64,000 nucleotides of DNA from contig CM067081.1 in the NCBI GenBank assembly GCA_034008185.1, forward strand, positions 20,273,821 through 20,337,820, in the 5' to 3' direction. Positions 13,201-25,813 of this stretch are shown here, in pieces. The notes under the pieces are model-generated. The model had not been told where the DNA came from, searched no databases, and was given only the letters and a program-made list of their open reading frames with translations. A program made the translations under genes and the position numbers. The stretch's first letter is position 1. Each line of letters starts with the position of its first letter. This DNA comes from Gorsachius magnificus. Taxonomy: Eukaryota; Chordata; Aves; Pelecaniformes; Ardeidae.

Positions 13201-14100
13201 AGATATGCTAATTGATGAATAAGAATATTAGGTTATAAATTGCTACTAATTGTGAATAAAGTTACATTAAAATTGTAACTTTATTTTAACCGTGACCAGC
13301 ATTTTTTTAGTTTAACATTATTTAGTGTTATTATTTTTATCACAAATATTATTGAGAGTTAAAAATTACTTGGGCTGTGACTGGAGAGAAAAACTGAAGA
13401 GAATAAGCACAAAAGTGTTCTGAAAACATTAGTGTACAGTGCTTTTGGGATGTGCTACTGTTGAATTCTAAGCCACATGTGAAAACGGCTTTGGCTTATA
13501 GAGCATCCTTGCACTGTTGACATGCAAATTTCCTAGTTTTCGCATTATCTTGATATGAATGAGGAAAGAGTCCAACAGTTTGGTTGTACATGCTCAAACA
13601 TCTCAAATATTTTCTCTGACCGTGTCTATCACCATTATGTGCTAAAAAGAGAAGGGCAAGTAGCAGCTCAGGCATCAAGGTGATGACAGAAAGGAGAAGC
13701 CAGACTTCGAAGCTCTAAGTGGGGAAGCGTGCTTCCTGCCAGGGATCCCTTGGGTGTGCTTGGGACCCGACTGGTGGGTCTATCCCACTGCATAGTTCTG
13801 TACCTTAGACAAAGATCAGTGGTTCACATGTCAGGTCTGCTAATTGTCTGTTGTGTGGAATCATGAGCAGGAGACAGTCTCTAATGGAGGACTACGAACA
13901 AGTGACATCAAGGTCTGAACACAGGAGCATGACACAGGTGTAAACTGTGTGTGAATTGAACAGGCTAAATTCTTCCTAGGAAGTCAAAACACTAGGTGGA
14001 AGATTTTAAGAGTAGTTTAGTAACAGGTCTTTACCAATGCTCTGCAGATTATTTTGCCCATTCATTGTTTGGCACTGTGCATAATTTTATTTATATGCAG
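10268..14100 (+). other. IFT88: IFT88 introns around the sixth exon seen
   Basis: The introns 10268-11415 and 11532-14100 are AT-rich. There is a TATA-rich stretch at 10650-10700 and a T tract near 11250. No transposon or gene was recognised. Confidence 0.75.
11416..11531 (+). CDS. IFT88: IFT88 exon (TPR, 'IEWLGAYYIDTQF')
   Basis: A 116-bp exon between TTTTGTCAG and GTAAGT. It reads SYRYFPSNIEVIEWLGAYYI and on to YFERAALI, with two bases carried into the next exon. It matches human IFT88 with conservative changes. The mammalian Trp in 'TQFWEKAI' is Cys here. Confidence 0.96.
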
Positions 14101-14153
14101 ACCGACACAAGTGAAGTGGCAGCTGATGGTTGCCAGTTGCTACAGGAGAAGTG
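14101..14153 (+). CDS. IFT88: IFT88 53-bp exon (PTQVKWQLMVASCYRRSG)
   Basis: A short 53-bp exon between TATATGCAG and GTAAGT. One base completes Leu, 17 codons read PTQVKWQLMVASCYRRS, and one base of Gly is left. It forms helix A of a TPR whose helix B is in the next exon. A CR1 fragment begins only about 60 bp after the donor. Confidence 0.95.
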
Positions 14154-14210
14154 GTAAGTTCTGTAACTTTTTTGTATTTGGTTCAAGGTTTGTAATAGAG
14201 TTTGTAATTA

Positions 14211-14560
14211 GTTGGCGTTGTTCAGCCTGGAGAAGAGAAGCCTGGAGAATACGTAAGGGGACTGGTAAGAAAGATGGAGGGAGACTTTTTACAGGGTCTG
14301 TAGTGACAGGACAAGGGGGTTTAAACTGAGAGGGTAGACTTAGATTGGACATAAGGAAGAAATTTTTTACAGTGAGAGTTGTGGAACACTGAAACAAGTT
14401 GCCCAGAGAAGTTGTGGATGCCCCATCTTAGGAAGTGTTCAAGGTCAGGTTGGATGGGGCTTTGAGCAACCTGATCCAGTGAGTGATGTCCCTGCCCGTG
14501 GCAGGGGGTTGGACTAGATGATCTTCAAAAGTCCCTTCCAACCCAAACTATTCTATGATT
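14211..14560 (+). mobile_element. CR1 3' fragment, about 350 bp
   Basis: It begins in the 'gttcagcctggagaagag' part of CR1 ORF2. It runs through 'gacataaggaagaaatttttt' and 'ggttggactagatgatctt' to the terminal ATTCTATGATT. It is oriented like IFT88 and starts about 60 bp after the 53-bp exon. Internal frameshifts and stops show it is dead. Confidence 0.93.
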
Positions 14561-17500
14561 TGTTTTGTTTTGATGGTTTGATTTTTTTTTTCTTTTGATC
14601 TTTTCTACCTGATGTGAATACTGGTCCTAAAGTTTGTTTGAAAATTCAGTTACATATTGTTATAAATTTTTTGAGTATATGTAATAAAACATGACTTTTC
14701 TTTTAAGTCAGGAAGTGTGCCTTCACTGTCTTATGCATGAAACACTCCTTGTGCTGTTAAATAAGTAAAATGAAGAAGACACTACAGCATAAATGAACTA
14801 ATAGAATTTTTTTAATGTAATTAATGTAATTATGATCTAACATAGGTAATTGGATTTTGTAGTTGGTTAATTCCCATTCCTTTTCAACAGCAGGTATATA
14901 TTTTTGGTATTAAAATAGTATTTGCATTACACAAACAAATGACAGTCTTAATGGTGGTGTATATCTTTCCTGGGAATATACCAATAAACAAAATGGAAAG
15001 AGACCAATCTTTCCGGGTTTTTTCATCACCTAAGATGCATTCAAGGCACTTGATGATGTAAAGGATACCCTTTCTTGTTGTCCCATTTTGTCACTTTCCT
15101 TAATGCTTCTTTTGAACTTCGCAGAACAGACTTCCACAACAAATAAGTGCATTTTCTTACTCTGCTCAGTTTTTTAATGCAACAGTGAGGAAGGGAATGG
15201 GACCTAGGAAAGTCAGTGAATCAAGAACAGTCAGCATCACCCAAAACTAGACAGATTAACTGTTTTTCCAGCAAAGAAACACAATGGTTTTGGCTGCTTT
15301 TTAGATAATTTATGATTCATTGGCAAAATTCCCAGCTTATCCTGTTAACACATAGCAGGTCAGTTTGATCTCTTACCTCACACTAGGAAAATAAAAATAG
15401 TGATCTCAACAAAAATTTTTGTCAGATATTTTATGGATATGAGGTTTTAGATTCACAGGGTCTATCAGTCCTTTCCATAATAACCAAGCTGAGCCAAAAT
15501 TGAAGCAAAAGTCTTAAAGAATAATTATTTTGCTGTCAGATCTGGGCAAAGGAGCGACACACCATTAGTATTCTGATGGAAGGAAAGGTAGGCAGAGCTC
15601 AGCTGCTACACATTCCTATTTGACTAATTGATACATTTGCAGCCTCAGATAAGCCCTGGTATGCTTGATACAGCTTGTCTAGTAGATGTGGTCAAAATTT
15701 TGTAGGACAAAAAAGGGGCAAAATCGGGAAACTCCCCTTAATCAATTCTGTTATTTACAGAGTAATTTGGACTGTTTTCAGATGCTCTTAATTTTTACTA
15801 TCAGTAAGTTTGGTTTTATCAAATTCGGTCTTATAATATTAAATCATGTACTTAAACTAAAATGATGAAGTGATGTTAAACTGCATCAATGTCTCATCAG
15901 ATACTCTTTTTTACGTTTGGATATGTGGACAGGAGATGTTTGTTTTGTTTGCAGGTAACTACCAGAAAGCTCTGGAGAAATACAAAGTAATTAATGGAAA
16001 ATTCCCAGAGAATGTTGAATGTAAGTTGTTTCATTGAGTGGTACAACTATCAAAGGAAACCTTGTTACATTGAATATGTGTTGTTACTAATCTATTAATC
16101 ATATGATGTAAGTATTTTTCATATGAAAATATTTTCATGAACTAACATTTTTACTCATGATAATGCTGTGTGTTTTCTGTGACAACACTAAAGTGTGATT
16201 TAAGAAATATTGGGGTAATGCTGAAGAGAGCTGAAAATAAACTTTAACTGAAGCAGATTGGTTGAGTTCTTTCACATACATACTTTCTAAATTTTATAAC
16301 TATGTTACTTATTTAATCTTTTTTTCCAATAAAATATATGTATTTTACTTCTAGTCCCTGCTACTTGAAACTCCTGCTGTAAGTTTCTAGGTATGAGAAA
16401 ATCTTACTAAGTTTTACCAAAGCCAGGCCTTCCAAAATAACATAGAGGGTGAGATTTTGTTGGGTTTTTATGTATAGTTGGTCAAGCAGTCTCAAGAAAA
16501 TCTGTGCAGAATTTAAAACTAAACTACAGGAAGCATAACTGAAAAGTAAGACATTTTGCAAAATCAGTCACCCGTACTCTAAATGAAAAAGCCCTGTAGA
16601 AAAGAGGGGTTGTCACTGGTGGTAGAAACATCCTCTTACATCCCACGTTGTGCCTCACTAATTCCAAAATACAAGGTTGTCGCCCTTAAGCCTACGCTTT
16701 TAAATGCTACCTGGGAAGAACATTTGCTGTGTTTTAAAATAAAATGGTATTGTTCTGCTTTAACAAACATACCGCTTCTTTAAAGAGGAATCATACAGCT
16801 CTGTTGTACAAGAGAAATTCAATACTATGACTCCTCAAAGTTATAAGCAAAATGTTCATATGGGTCACACGTACTTCAGAGGAATAGAGTATTTGGTAAA
16901 CCTTTTAGAATGCTAATGGTTTTCTCAATGTAGTTTCTACAAATTACAAAATGGAGGAAGGAGTTAGACAAGACTGTTGAACTGGATTAAAAGTTTGCTG
17001 CTGAGTGAGTTCCTCACTCATCCCTCCCTGGCCACATGCACCCAACTGTCTGTCTTATGCTTGTTCTGATGCTTATCTGATCCCTCAGTGCACAAGTTCA
17101 GCTCGCTAAACCAGCAGAAAACTAACTTAGCACAAAAAGAAAATAACATATTTGTGAAAGCAGTCAGGAGGGTAATGGATCATGTCATGCTTGTTTCTGC
17201 TTCAGAGGCAGTTCTTTCAAAGGGATGTTGACAAACACATAGGAATAGCAACAATGTTTTCAGAGTTTGGCATAATGTCTAATTTTGGTTTTTGGGGTTT
17301 TAATTCTATAAATACTAATTAAAAAAAAAAAACCACAGCAACAGAAAACCCCAAACCATTCTGATTTACTTGGCATTTGTAAAATTGTTTTCAACAAAAT
17401 GCTATTGCTGGTGGTTCCTCAGTAATAACTTAGTATCATTATTATGCTTTCCAGTTTCCAAAATATTTCGCAAATGTCAAGAGTTCTGAGCCAGATGAGT

Positions 17501-17742
17501 TAGTGTGTCTTGTGCCTTTCACTTATATAAATGGTATTGGTACTGTTCATGGATATAGACACTGCATCACAGAAAATGTTGAATTATTTGCAAAATATCA
17601 CAATTTGCATAGTTATACTGGACTAGAGTCACCTTGTATTCCCAGTTATTTGCATTCTGTGTGTCCAGTTCTCTTAAGGTGCACTTGCAGTTTGACCTGC
17701 TTGTAGGCCTTTTTTTGTAATAATGTTTTGCTTTTCAATTAG
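14561..17742 (+). other. IFT88: IFT88 introns flanking the 66-bp exon
   Basis: The introns run from the CR1 end to 15954 and from 16021 to 17742. They are AT-rich with an A run near 17322. Short open frames here have no recognisable similarity. Confidence 0.75.
15955..16020 (+). CDS. IFT88: IFT88 66-bp exon (NYQKALEKYK...KFPENVE)
   Basis: A 66-bp exon after TTTGCAG and before GTAAGT. It completes the Gly codon, reads NYQKALEKYKVINGKFPENV and E, and leaves one base of Cys. Its phases (2 in, 1 out) fit both neighbours exactly. Confidence 0.95.
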
Positions 17743-17849
17743 GTCTTCGATTTTTAGTTCGTCTGTGCACAGATATGGGGCTGAAAGAAGTCCAGGAATA
17801 CATGACAAAGCTCAAGAAAGTGGAAAAGTTAAAAGAAATAAGAGAACAG
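17743..17849 (+). CDS. IFT88: IFT88 exon (last TPR, basic helix)
   Basis: A 107-bp exon between TCAATTAG and GTAAGC, ending on a codon boundary. It encodes CLRFLVRLCTDMGLKEVQEY and then a Lys/Glu-rich helix ending KEIREQ. It closes the TPR solenoid and starts the charged linker that precedes the C-terminal tail. Confidence 0.95.
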
Positions 17850-18285
17850 GTAAGCTTGGTTTTTTTCTGTGCTTATAGAGTAGCACTATGTGCATAAATT
17901 AAACTAAAATAGTTTTTATGATACTTCAAGATACGATGTGTATTAACTTCCTGGTTTAGAGAGGCTTGTATTTTGTGATTTGGGGAGTTTTAGTTCTAAA
18001 TTACTGAGCAGCCTTATATCTGTCTGGGTTTTGAGCACTGGATTTTCTGTGATTTTTAAGTACTAGTGAGAGATGGGTTATGTGGATGTGATGGGAATGC
18101 TGGAGCCACCCACATAATTCAATGTCTCTGGAATGTTGTCTTTCCTACTTATTTGCCAGACTGTATAAAGTGTATTTATGAGCCAAGTAATAATGCAACT
18201 ATACGGAGAGAAGGGAAGCCGAAGAATTTGTCCATGTACTAGAACTCATTTTAGCTGCAACATGGACAGATCACATAGGTAGAAG

Positions 18286-18512
18286 GAACTTGTTCCAGTG
18301 TCTCACCACCCTCATCATAAAAGATTTCTTCCTTATGTCCTGTCTAAGTCTACCCTCTTTCAGTTTAAAATCCTTCCCTGTCACTACAGGCCCTGCTAAC
18401 AAGTCTGTCCCCGTCTTTCTTATAAGCCCCCTTCAAGTACTGAAATGCTGCAATAAGGTCTCCCCAAGAGCCTTCTCTTCTCCAGGCTGAACAACCCCAA
18501 CTCTCTCACCCT
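18286..18512 (-). mobile_element. CR1 fragment lacking its 3' tail
   Basis: The reverse complement encodes CR1 ORF2 C-terminal sequence: 'cttgttccagtgtctcacc', 'gatttcttccttatgtcc' and 'ccaggctgaacaacccc' are typical. The 3' tail expected on its left is absent. On its right it is interrupted by the next CR1 terminus. Confidence 0.9.
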
Positions 18513-18896
18513 ATCATAGAATCACAGAATCACTTTGGTTGGAAAAGGCCTTTAAGATCATCGAGTCCAACCGTTAACCTAGCACTGCCATCCCACCACT
18601 AAACCATGTCCCTAAGCACCTCACCTATCCTTCTTTTAAATACCTCCAGGGATGAGGACTTGACCACCTCCCTGGGCAGCCCATTCCAGAGCCTGACAAC
18701 CCTTTCGGTGAAGAAGTTTTTCCTAATGTCTAGCCTAAACCTGCCCTGGCGCAACTTTAAACCATTCCCCCTCGTCCTATTGTCCGTTACAGGAGAGGTG
18801 CTCCAGCCCTTGGATCAGTTTCGTGGCCTCCTCTGGACCCACTCCAGAGTGGGCCCAGAGTGTAGTACTCCAGCTGGGGCCTCATGAGAGCGGAGC
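18513..18896 (-). mobile_element. CR1 3' fragment inserted beside another CR1
   Basis: It starts with the minus-strand terminus TCATAGAATCACAGAATCAC and runs through 'tttaagatcatcgagtcc', 'cctccctgggcagccc' and 'ctccagctggggcctc'. Sequence differences from its neighbour show a different CR1 subfamily. The abrupt junction suggests this copy inserted into or next to the older one. Confidence 0.93.
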
Positions 18897-19962
18897 TCTG
18901 AGGTAGATCTGCCTAAACACTTTCCTGTAGCGTGTTGCCCAGGAAAAAAAAGCAGGCTTTTAAATAAAAATAAGCCTGACTATTATAATTTAAACTAAAC
19001 CAGTTTTCTTTTAAGCAGAGAAAACTGAAATGCAGTAGGTTTAAAGAAACCTGAAACAAACCAATCCCTCCTGCTGCCCCAAGCCACCATCAACAATAGA
19101 AATAAAACAGGTTTCTTGTCAGCTCTGTCAACTTCATCCCTGCAAGCAGGCCCATGCTTCCAGCCTCTTTGAGTAAGTTCAGTGAGTTTCTGAGTGGCAG
19201 CAAAATTCTGCCCCTGCAGTTCCTACTACATTCTCTTCAGAACCTCTGAAGCTGGATCAGTTGCTTTCTGCTCCTTCCTGCAGCTCCTTGTGGTTGGGGG
19301 GATATGCTCCCATCTCCCTCTTCTGGCTCTCTTGTCTGCAACACTCTGAAATCTCCCAAGTTCAGTGTCGTCTCAAGGAAAGGAACAACTGTTTCTGCCC
19401 CCCAAGGAACCCACTGACCCAGTTTTCTTAAAACTCAACACCATTGTACATGTAAAGGAACAAAGACACTAAGAAAAAAAAGACTACAGAATGCACTGCA
19501 GTTGAGCATGCTGCCATCCTGTATTAGAAGTTGAATATCTTTCTGGGACAGAATCTCAGCATCAGTGCTCTCTTGCAAACAATAGCCCTGCAGTTCCTTT
19601 TTGCATTATGCTTATTGCATCTGGGTTCCCATCCCCTGGTTTGGGGGAATTTTTTTCTTTGATTGTTTGGGGGGGTTTTTAGTCTTATGTCTACCATCTG
19701 GCTATGGAAATTACTAGATATTTTCGTCCTAAGAAATTTCTTCTGTCATCCATGAGCATATAGTCATAAACTATACTTTCAAGTTCTAAAATTATCAAAA
19801 TTTAATATTTCGCCACCTAAGTTTCCAATAGGAACACTGGTTTCAGTTAGCAATACCAGATAGAGTTCAATTCCTGCTCTCAATTTCAGGCTAACCCATG
19901 ATTTCTTGATTGTACCCAGTAAAGAGAAAATAGATAAATGCTAGTGTAATATACCTATATTT

Positions 19963-19984
19963 CAAAGTCTGCATGCAGACTTTG
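19963..19984. repeat. Perfect 22-bp palindrome
   Basis: The half-site CAAAGTCTGCA is followed directly by its exact reverse complement, with no spacer. It lies deep in an intron, away from exons and repeats. Confidence 0.9.
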
Positions 19985-22055
19985 TCTTCCTCTAGAAATT
20001 TGTCAAAATTCGCTATTCTGGCATTGTTTTTCCAGAATAAGTATATCCACATGGAGCTTATACCAAAATAAATATTCTGGAGTACTTATTTCACTCAGTT
20101 CTCAAATATGGACAAGTTGTTAAGTACTTCCAGCCAAGAATCTGGGAACATCTGTGGGGTTCATTCCCTGTAGAAATTTTTCTCCCTGCCTCCCCTTTTA
20201 CTGTAACCTTCACATGTTGGTTGTAGGGGAGTTTTTTGTTTGGTTTTTTTTTTTTTTACTGCATTAATCTTTCTTTTCATATTTCAGTTTTAAAAAGACA
20301 GGCAATAGTGTAAAAGTTCACACAACTTTCTTGGCACTGATGTATACACGCATTACTATTTATTTCTGTTAAGCGAGCTTAATGACTGAAAATGAGGCAC
20401 TGATTGGGTGTGGCGTGAAGCAGTGATGATAGGTGCAAACACTGGGGGGGACTTACTGCCTTTACCTTCAGGCATCCACATCTGGACTAATCATCCTAAA
20501 TTTCTTTTGCAGCCATGGAAGAGAAATAGGCATTTTTAGGGTGGAAATCATTGGACCTATTTTAAATGTCTGCTTTTAGTATGGGATAACTTATAAACTA
20601 CTCGCTTGGAACTTTACAGGCATTAGTCATATGTTTAAGCCGTAGTACTTCTATAATATTCTGGGAGTAAAGTCCTGGGATGTAAATGCCGTGAGGGCAC
20701 TATCATATAGGGACCACTTCCCTCTGGCAGACAGAAGCTGAGTGTCCACTGGCAGACTTGTCAGTCATTCAGCATTTGGAGAGTCTGAACGTGCTTCCTG
20801 AAGGACTGACATACGTTACTTCACTCGACTGCGAATCGGATATCTAATCCAGAGTTAAGAGAACATATTTTAGACTTGAGGATTTCCCAAAATAAATAAA
20901 AAGTATGAGAAATTCTGGTCCCAGACTGGATCGCTCCAAGACCATTTCTGGTTTCACGCTAGGCTCGCTGCTTTCCTGTCTGACTCCTGTGAGTTTTGAT
21001 TTAAGGGGTCTTCCTTTTTCCGTTGGCACAGTTCTTGAAAGTTCTTTCACTTCTTCTGTGTCATTCCAACTTTGCCAGGCTCCATGATATTTTTCTGGTG
21101 AAAAATGAATGAAGAAGCTACAGTAATTGAATGGAATACTTGGTTAGGTAGTGTGCACATGTGTTTTAATCAGATCCCAAATTCGTACTTTGAAGTAAGA
21201 TGCAGAGATTACTTTATTAACAGCCGAGTGCTGTAAACACCAAGTTTTTGTACCTACCCATCAAAAAGTCCCTCACTGAGACTTATGTTCTTGTAATTGA
21301 CAAGATATATGCATGCAAAATTTGGTGTTTTGCCAGGAGAAGCCAAGTCTGCCATGTGATACAGAGGTATTGCTTTGATAAACTGTGAAAGTTTTCAAAT
21401 AACACTAAAAAAAAACAACACAGCTGGAAGATGTTTATGGTACCTTCCTCAGTGTAAGAGAGCTGACATTTTAAACACAGCTTTTAAAGTATTTACCTTC
21501 GCCTTTATCTTGCATTTAACACTCAACAGCAAATTAAATGTTGCTGTAAAGTACGGAGCTGTGCCAAGTATTCAAAATTTAAGATCTATGGGGTGAATAG
21601 TTCTTTTTATAGATTTCCCTACTTCCCCCCCCTTGAATCTTTACAATAATAAAACGTTTGTGGGATTTACAAGACATTAATAGGCAGAGGCTACTTTGAA
21701 CTCATGCAAGGAGGGCTATGTTGCCTGTTTTTTCAGCTGTGCTTTACAAAGGTACATCTGAACTATTTTTATGCACAGTCCTTGTATAAATTTTATCTGA
21801 AAAAAATAATTTATTGAGATATTCTGTTTGAATTTCATAGAACTCTTGCTTTATGTAAACATTGGATTTAACACTGATTTTAAGGACAATTTTGTGCATT
21901 GGAAAAACAAGGTCTATTAGTTACAGTATAGTACGCCTAGTTTAATTTTCTACTGTTTTACTTAATAAGCTGAGTTTTCAATAACTATCTCTAATGTATA
22001 TTACTAAATGGGGTTTTTGTTCTGTTCTTTTCAAACCTTTTTCACTGATCTCCAG

Positions 22056-22116
22056 CGCATTAAATCTGGCAGAGATGGCAGTGCACGTAGCCGCAGAGAA
22101 GGAAATGCTGGTGGTG
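22056..22116 (+). CDS. IFT88: IFT88 61-bp exon (RIKSGRDGS linker)
   Basis: A 61-bp exon between ATCTCCAG and GTAAGT. It reads RIKSGRDGSARSRREGNAGG and leaves one base. RIKSGRDGS is identical to human and the rest is a basic, Gly/Ser-rich linker. It is separated from the next exon by the longest intron seen here, about 9.4 kb. Confidence 0.93.
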
Positions 22117-24036
22117 GTAAGTACTTAATGCCCCTGCTTAAATATCAGATTTGTCAGGATCCTAAAGAAAATAGTTTTTCTTAAAGTGTTTGTAAAACCT
22201 CCTTACATTCAGAAAAGCACACAACTATGCACCAAGTCAAATTTTGTGTCATACTTTTTGATTATCTTATTGCTGCATGAAACCTCAGCTGGTATAGTAG
22301 CATGGATTTGGTCTAAGATTTGTACTTCATATACAGATCTCAGTGTATTCCTAAAGCTAAATTTCTACTTGTTTTCAATACTGTGGACTTGGAATGTTTT
22401 TATCCCATTAACATTAGAATGTTTACTATAAGGAATCATGTATTATAACAAAACAGGACACGAAAGCCATGTCTTTATTTAACACGGAGAAAAGGGAATT
22501 TCATGCCCGCCATCTAGTCTATTACATTAGGTGTTCATTATAAGTTCAAGAGGCTATTTTGTGCAATCAACTGCATAATAAGGAGTACTTGTACTATCTT
22601 TGAGCTCCTTTTTCCCCTTTTCCCAGTATAGCAGAGTTGAAGTATTAGAGTCTTCCACAGAAGAAAGCTTGCTCGTTGACTACTAAGTCTCTCTGCTCCT
22701 ATAGATTTACAATGCTGACTATCATAAATGTAAAACTCTAGCAGTGCAAGTCTGGAAACTGGCCTGCTTTGTCTTTTCTGCACCAGGTAGTCTGCATATT
22801 ACAGAGCTAATGATTTTTCCCTCCCATTATTAAATCCATGAAATGTTAGTAATGTTAAACCTAACTGTTCTCCACTTCTGCTCTACGGAAACTAGCAGAC
22901 TTCAGGCTACTTCAGCCACCTGGGAAAAAATCCATTTTGACCCAAATAGGAAATGGTTTCTTTGTATTCTGTATTTGGTTTATCTTAATATCGGTGGGTC
23001 TCATAAAAAGACGTCCCATATAAATTCTTGCCTCTCTTCCTTTCCTTTGACAGAGAAATAATTTATGGATTTTTTTTTTTCTTATTTGGTAATTTTATTT
23101 CTCTGCATATGTAGCAGATGCTTTGCTACATTTATCCAGTTCTGTAGGCTCATGAAAAGTCACAGAAATTACCAGTGTAATCTTAAGATGACCTTAGAAT
23201 GCTGTTACGTTTATGTGTACTGCTCTCCTGGGTTCTCTAAGGGTTAAGAATTGAGTGTTGGATGCCTCAGAGAGATTTCATTCCTTTCTCAGCTCAGTAG
23301 TTTCACTAGAGAAGCTTTTAAATCATTTCTTGATATGTAGAAAAAAACACTATTCACCTATGATTGAATTTTACCTGCTCTGGGCCTCAGGCCAAAGTAA
23401 TTCTTGGTAAGAAATTCCTTATTTTGGTAACAGAGAGGGATGGAAACATTTCTGGACTCTCCTTTGTTACATATGCCCTGTGATCAGGCAGCCAGCTAGA
23501 GGTGCCAGCAAAACAGCAGCGTGAGACAGTATGGGACCCGTTTTCTGTCCTGAAGTGGAGATCCACTTTGGCTTATAGTAAATACAAATTAAGAGCAGCA
23601 TTGGTAGCAGGCAAGGGTATTTACAGCTGTGCAAAACATGGCATCAAGCATACAGCCAAATGGCATAATGGGTCTCTTTCCTTACAGCTATATTTTGTAA
23701 TTAGCCCTACCCTCATTAGTGTAAAAGGAGCATGTTATCAGGAGAGAGTGAGTCAGTAATTTAGCAAAAGACGATATAAATAACAACCAAGCTGGAAAGA
23801 CACTAAGACAACATTAATCCCCCAAACTACCAGTTTGTCAATACTTCTTTTTAAGACAGAAATATCTGTGGAAAGTTGTCTTTTTAAAAAAATTTCAAAA
23901 TGGCAAAAATCCCTTCCCATCCCCTCCAAAGTTGAACACATGAGGAACTTTGACTGCAAATTCTAGTAATTCCAAGGCATTATTCTTTCTCCCCAGAACC
24001 AGAGTAATGGGAGAAGAGCAAATGCAGACATTTAGG

Positions 24037-24060
24037 ATGCTAACATCCTAATGTTAGCAT
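24037..24060. repeat. Perfect inverted repeat, 10-bp arms, 4-bp loop
   Basis: ATGCTAACAT, loop CCTA, then ATGTTAGCAT. The arms are exact reverse complements. Confidence 0.9.
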
Positions 24061-25767
24061 GGGAGGGTAAACAGGGTCAGAATTGACCTAGAATTTGTCT
24101 TAGCAATAATTCTTAGATTGTTACGATATATTATGTCAAATTCATGAAAAAATGGAAAAAAAACCAGTTTGGGAACAAGTCTGTATAAGAGCATGTTTGA
24201 GACGTCTCTGTTATACAAATTCAGTGCCAAAGATCCAACCTTTCTGGAAATGACTCAACAAGCAGAGGTACAAAGAAAGTCCTGTATTGAGCCTGGAGTT
24301 AACTTTCTGCTGGTATTCCTAATTAGAAGTTGTGGTGCGATGTGCTACTAGTGTTTTTAGAAGGAGTCAAAGGCATTACGCATTTTTTTAACTAGTAATG
24401 TTGACTCTGGGGAACCTTATCAGTGAAGAAGCTGCACGCTCACAGCAACAAATGTTAAGGACTGTGGTGTAGCTTGCCTTTTACTGAGGATGACTGAGGG
24501 AAACTGGAAGACCCAAACATTATTTTGTCCAATGTTTGGCATTTTTCACCTGGGTTATGAGTCTGTATTTTGCAATGTAAGAAACTTCTGTGCATGGCCC
24601 ATGTGAAGACACATAGGAAATATAAACCTGGGTTATTTTATTTCAGAATCTTAGTATACTTTTGATAAATTAATGGCTTCGAAATATAAAAAAGGAACAT
24701 TTGTATATATTTTAAGATTAATCTTTTCCAGTGGTGTTGCCAAGACCAAAAGGGATCATTTTCCTACACTGTATGAGGGATTTGCCATCATTACTGAACC
24801 CAGCGAAGCATGGAATCCTCCTTAGTTTAGTACTTACTAGCTAAATTAAAGTACTTACTAGCTCAATGAAGTGTGTATGCATTCCAAATATTTTAGGTAT
24901 GATGCATGTTTTATTTCTTTCCTCTTACCAGCTCCCTGTCCCCATACTTGGCATTTGTAACAGATTCTTCTTTTTTTTTTCCAAGTTTTTTGTCCCTATA
25001 TAGTTATTCATATTAGGAGTATTAATAATTCAGGCCTCCTTGTTTTAGGAAATATGATTTAAAATTGCTTTTTAGAGGAAAGAGAACTACGTCAGTATGG
25101 TTTGTACTTAATAGGACACCTACCACTTGCCCAATGTAAATTAAAACAGAAGGTGCATGAGATGCACCAAAGCATAATTTGAGGAATGTGTTTAGTGTAT
25201 GCATGAATGGTAGACAGAATGGAAAAAGGGAGACCAAGAAAACTGACATCTATATCTGTGTCACTTAAAGTCTGCTCTTGTCCTGTGAGAAGAATAAGCA
25301 TTAAATCTAAAATGCCTACCCAAAATTGAACACACTTGTTCACTCTTATTATGAAGTGTGAAATGTTCTTCTCCTCAGAAATACCAGATTTATGATTTTC
25401 AATCTTTTTGATTCATGTTGGAAGCAGATGGCATTGGTACACTATCTCAAAATTCTTATTTTTAACTTAAAGAAAAAAAAAAACAACCCTGAAGGGAGCT
25501 AACAGTACCTCTGAGTTTAGGCAGTTCTCAAAGACTTCCCTTCCAATAATCTTTCCCTGTTTTGTACTGACTTTTTTGTGTTTTGCAGAGATGCAATAGT
25601 AACATCCAGAATTTGGAAGTTAGGACACTGTGGTTTTTACTACCCTATGAAATTTTTACTGTTCAACAGCATGAGGCCTTTCATAGATAAGGGAAAGTAT
25701 GACTTTAAGGAATACATTATCATAGCAGTGTTTACTTGGTCTCTGCATTTGCCCTGCTCTCTGAATG

Positions 25768-25813
25768 GGGAGTTTTGTACTGGATGAGAGGGGAGTTTTG
25801 TACTGGATGAGAG
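25768..25813 (+). repeat. Tandem duplication, 2 x 23 bp
   Basis: The unit 'gggagttttgtactggatg' plus AGAG occurs twice with no difference and no spacer. The identity suggests a recent replication-slippage event. Confidence 0.9.

Larger units (their letters stand above)
17850..22055 (+). other. IFT88: IFT88 intron, 4.2 kb
   Basis: Contains two adjacent minus-strand CR1 pieces (about 18286-18896) and a perfect 22-bp palindrome at 19963-19984. The remainder is unremarkable, with G and T runs near 19669 and 20245. Confidence 0.8.
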
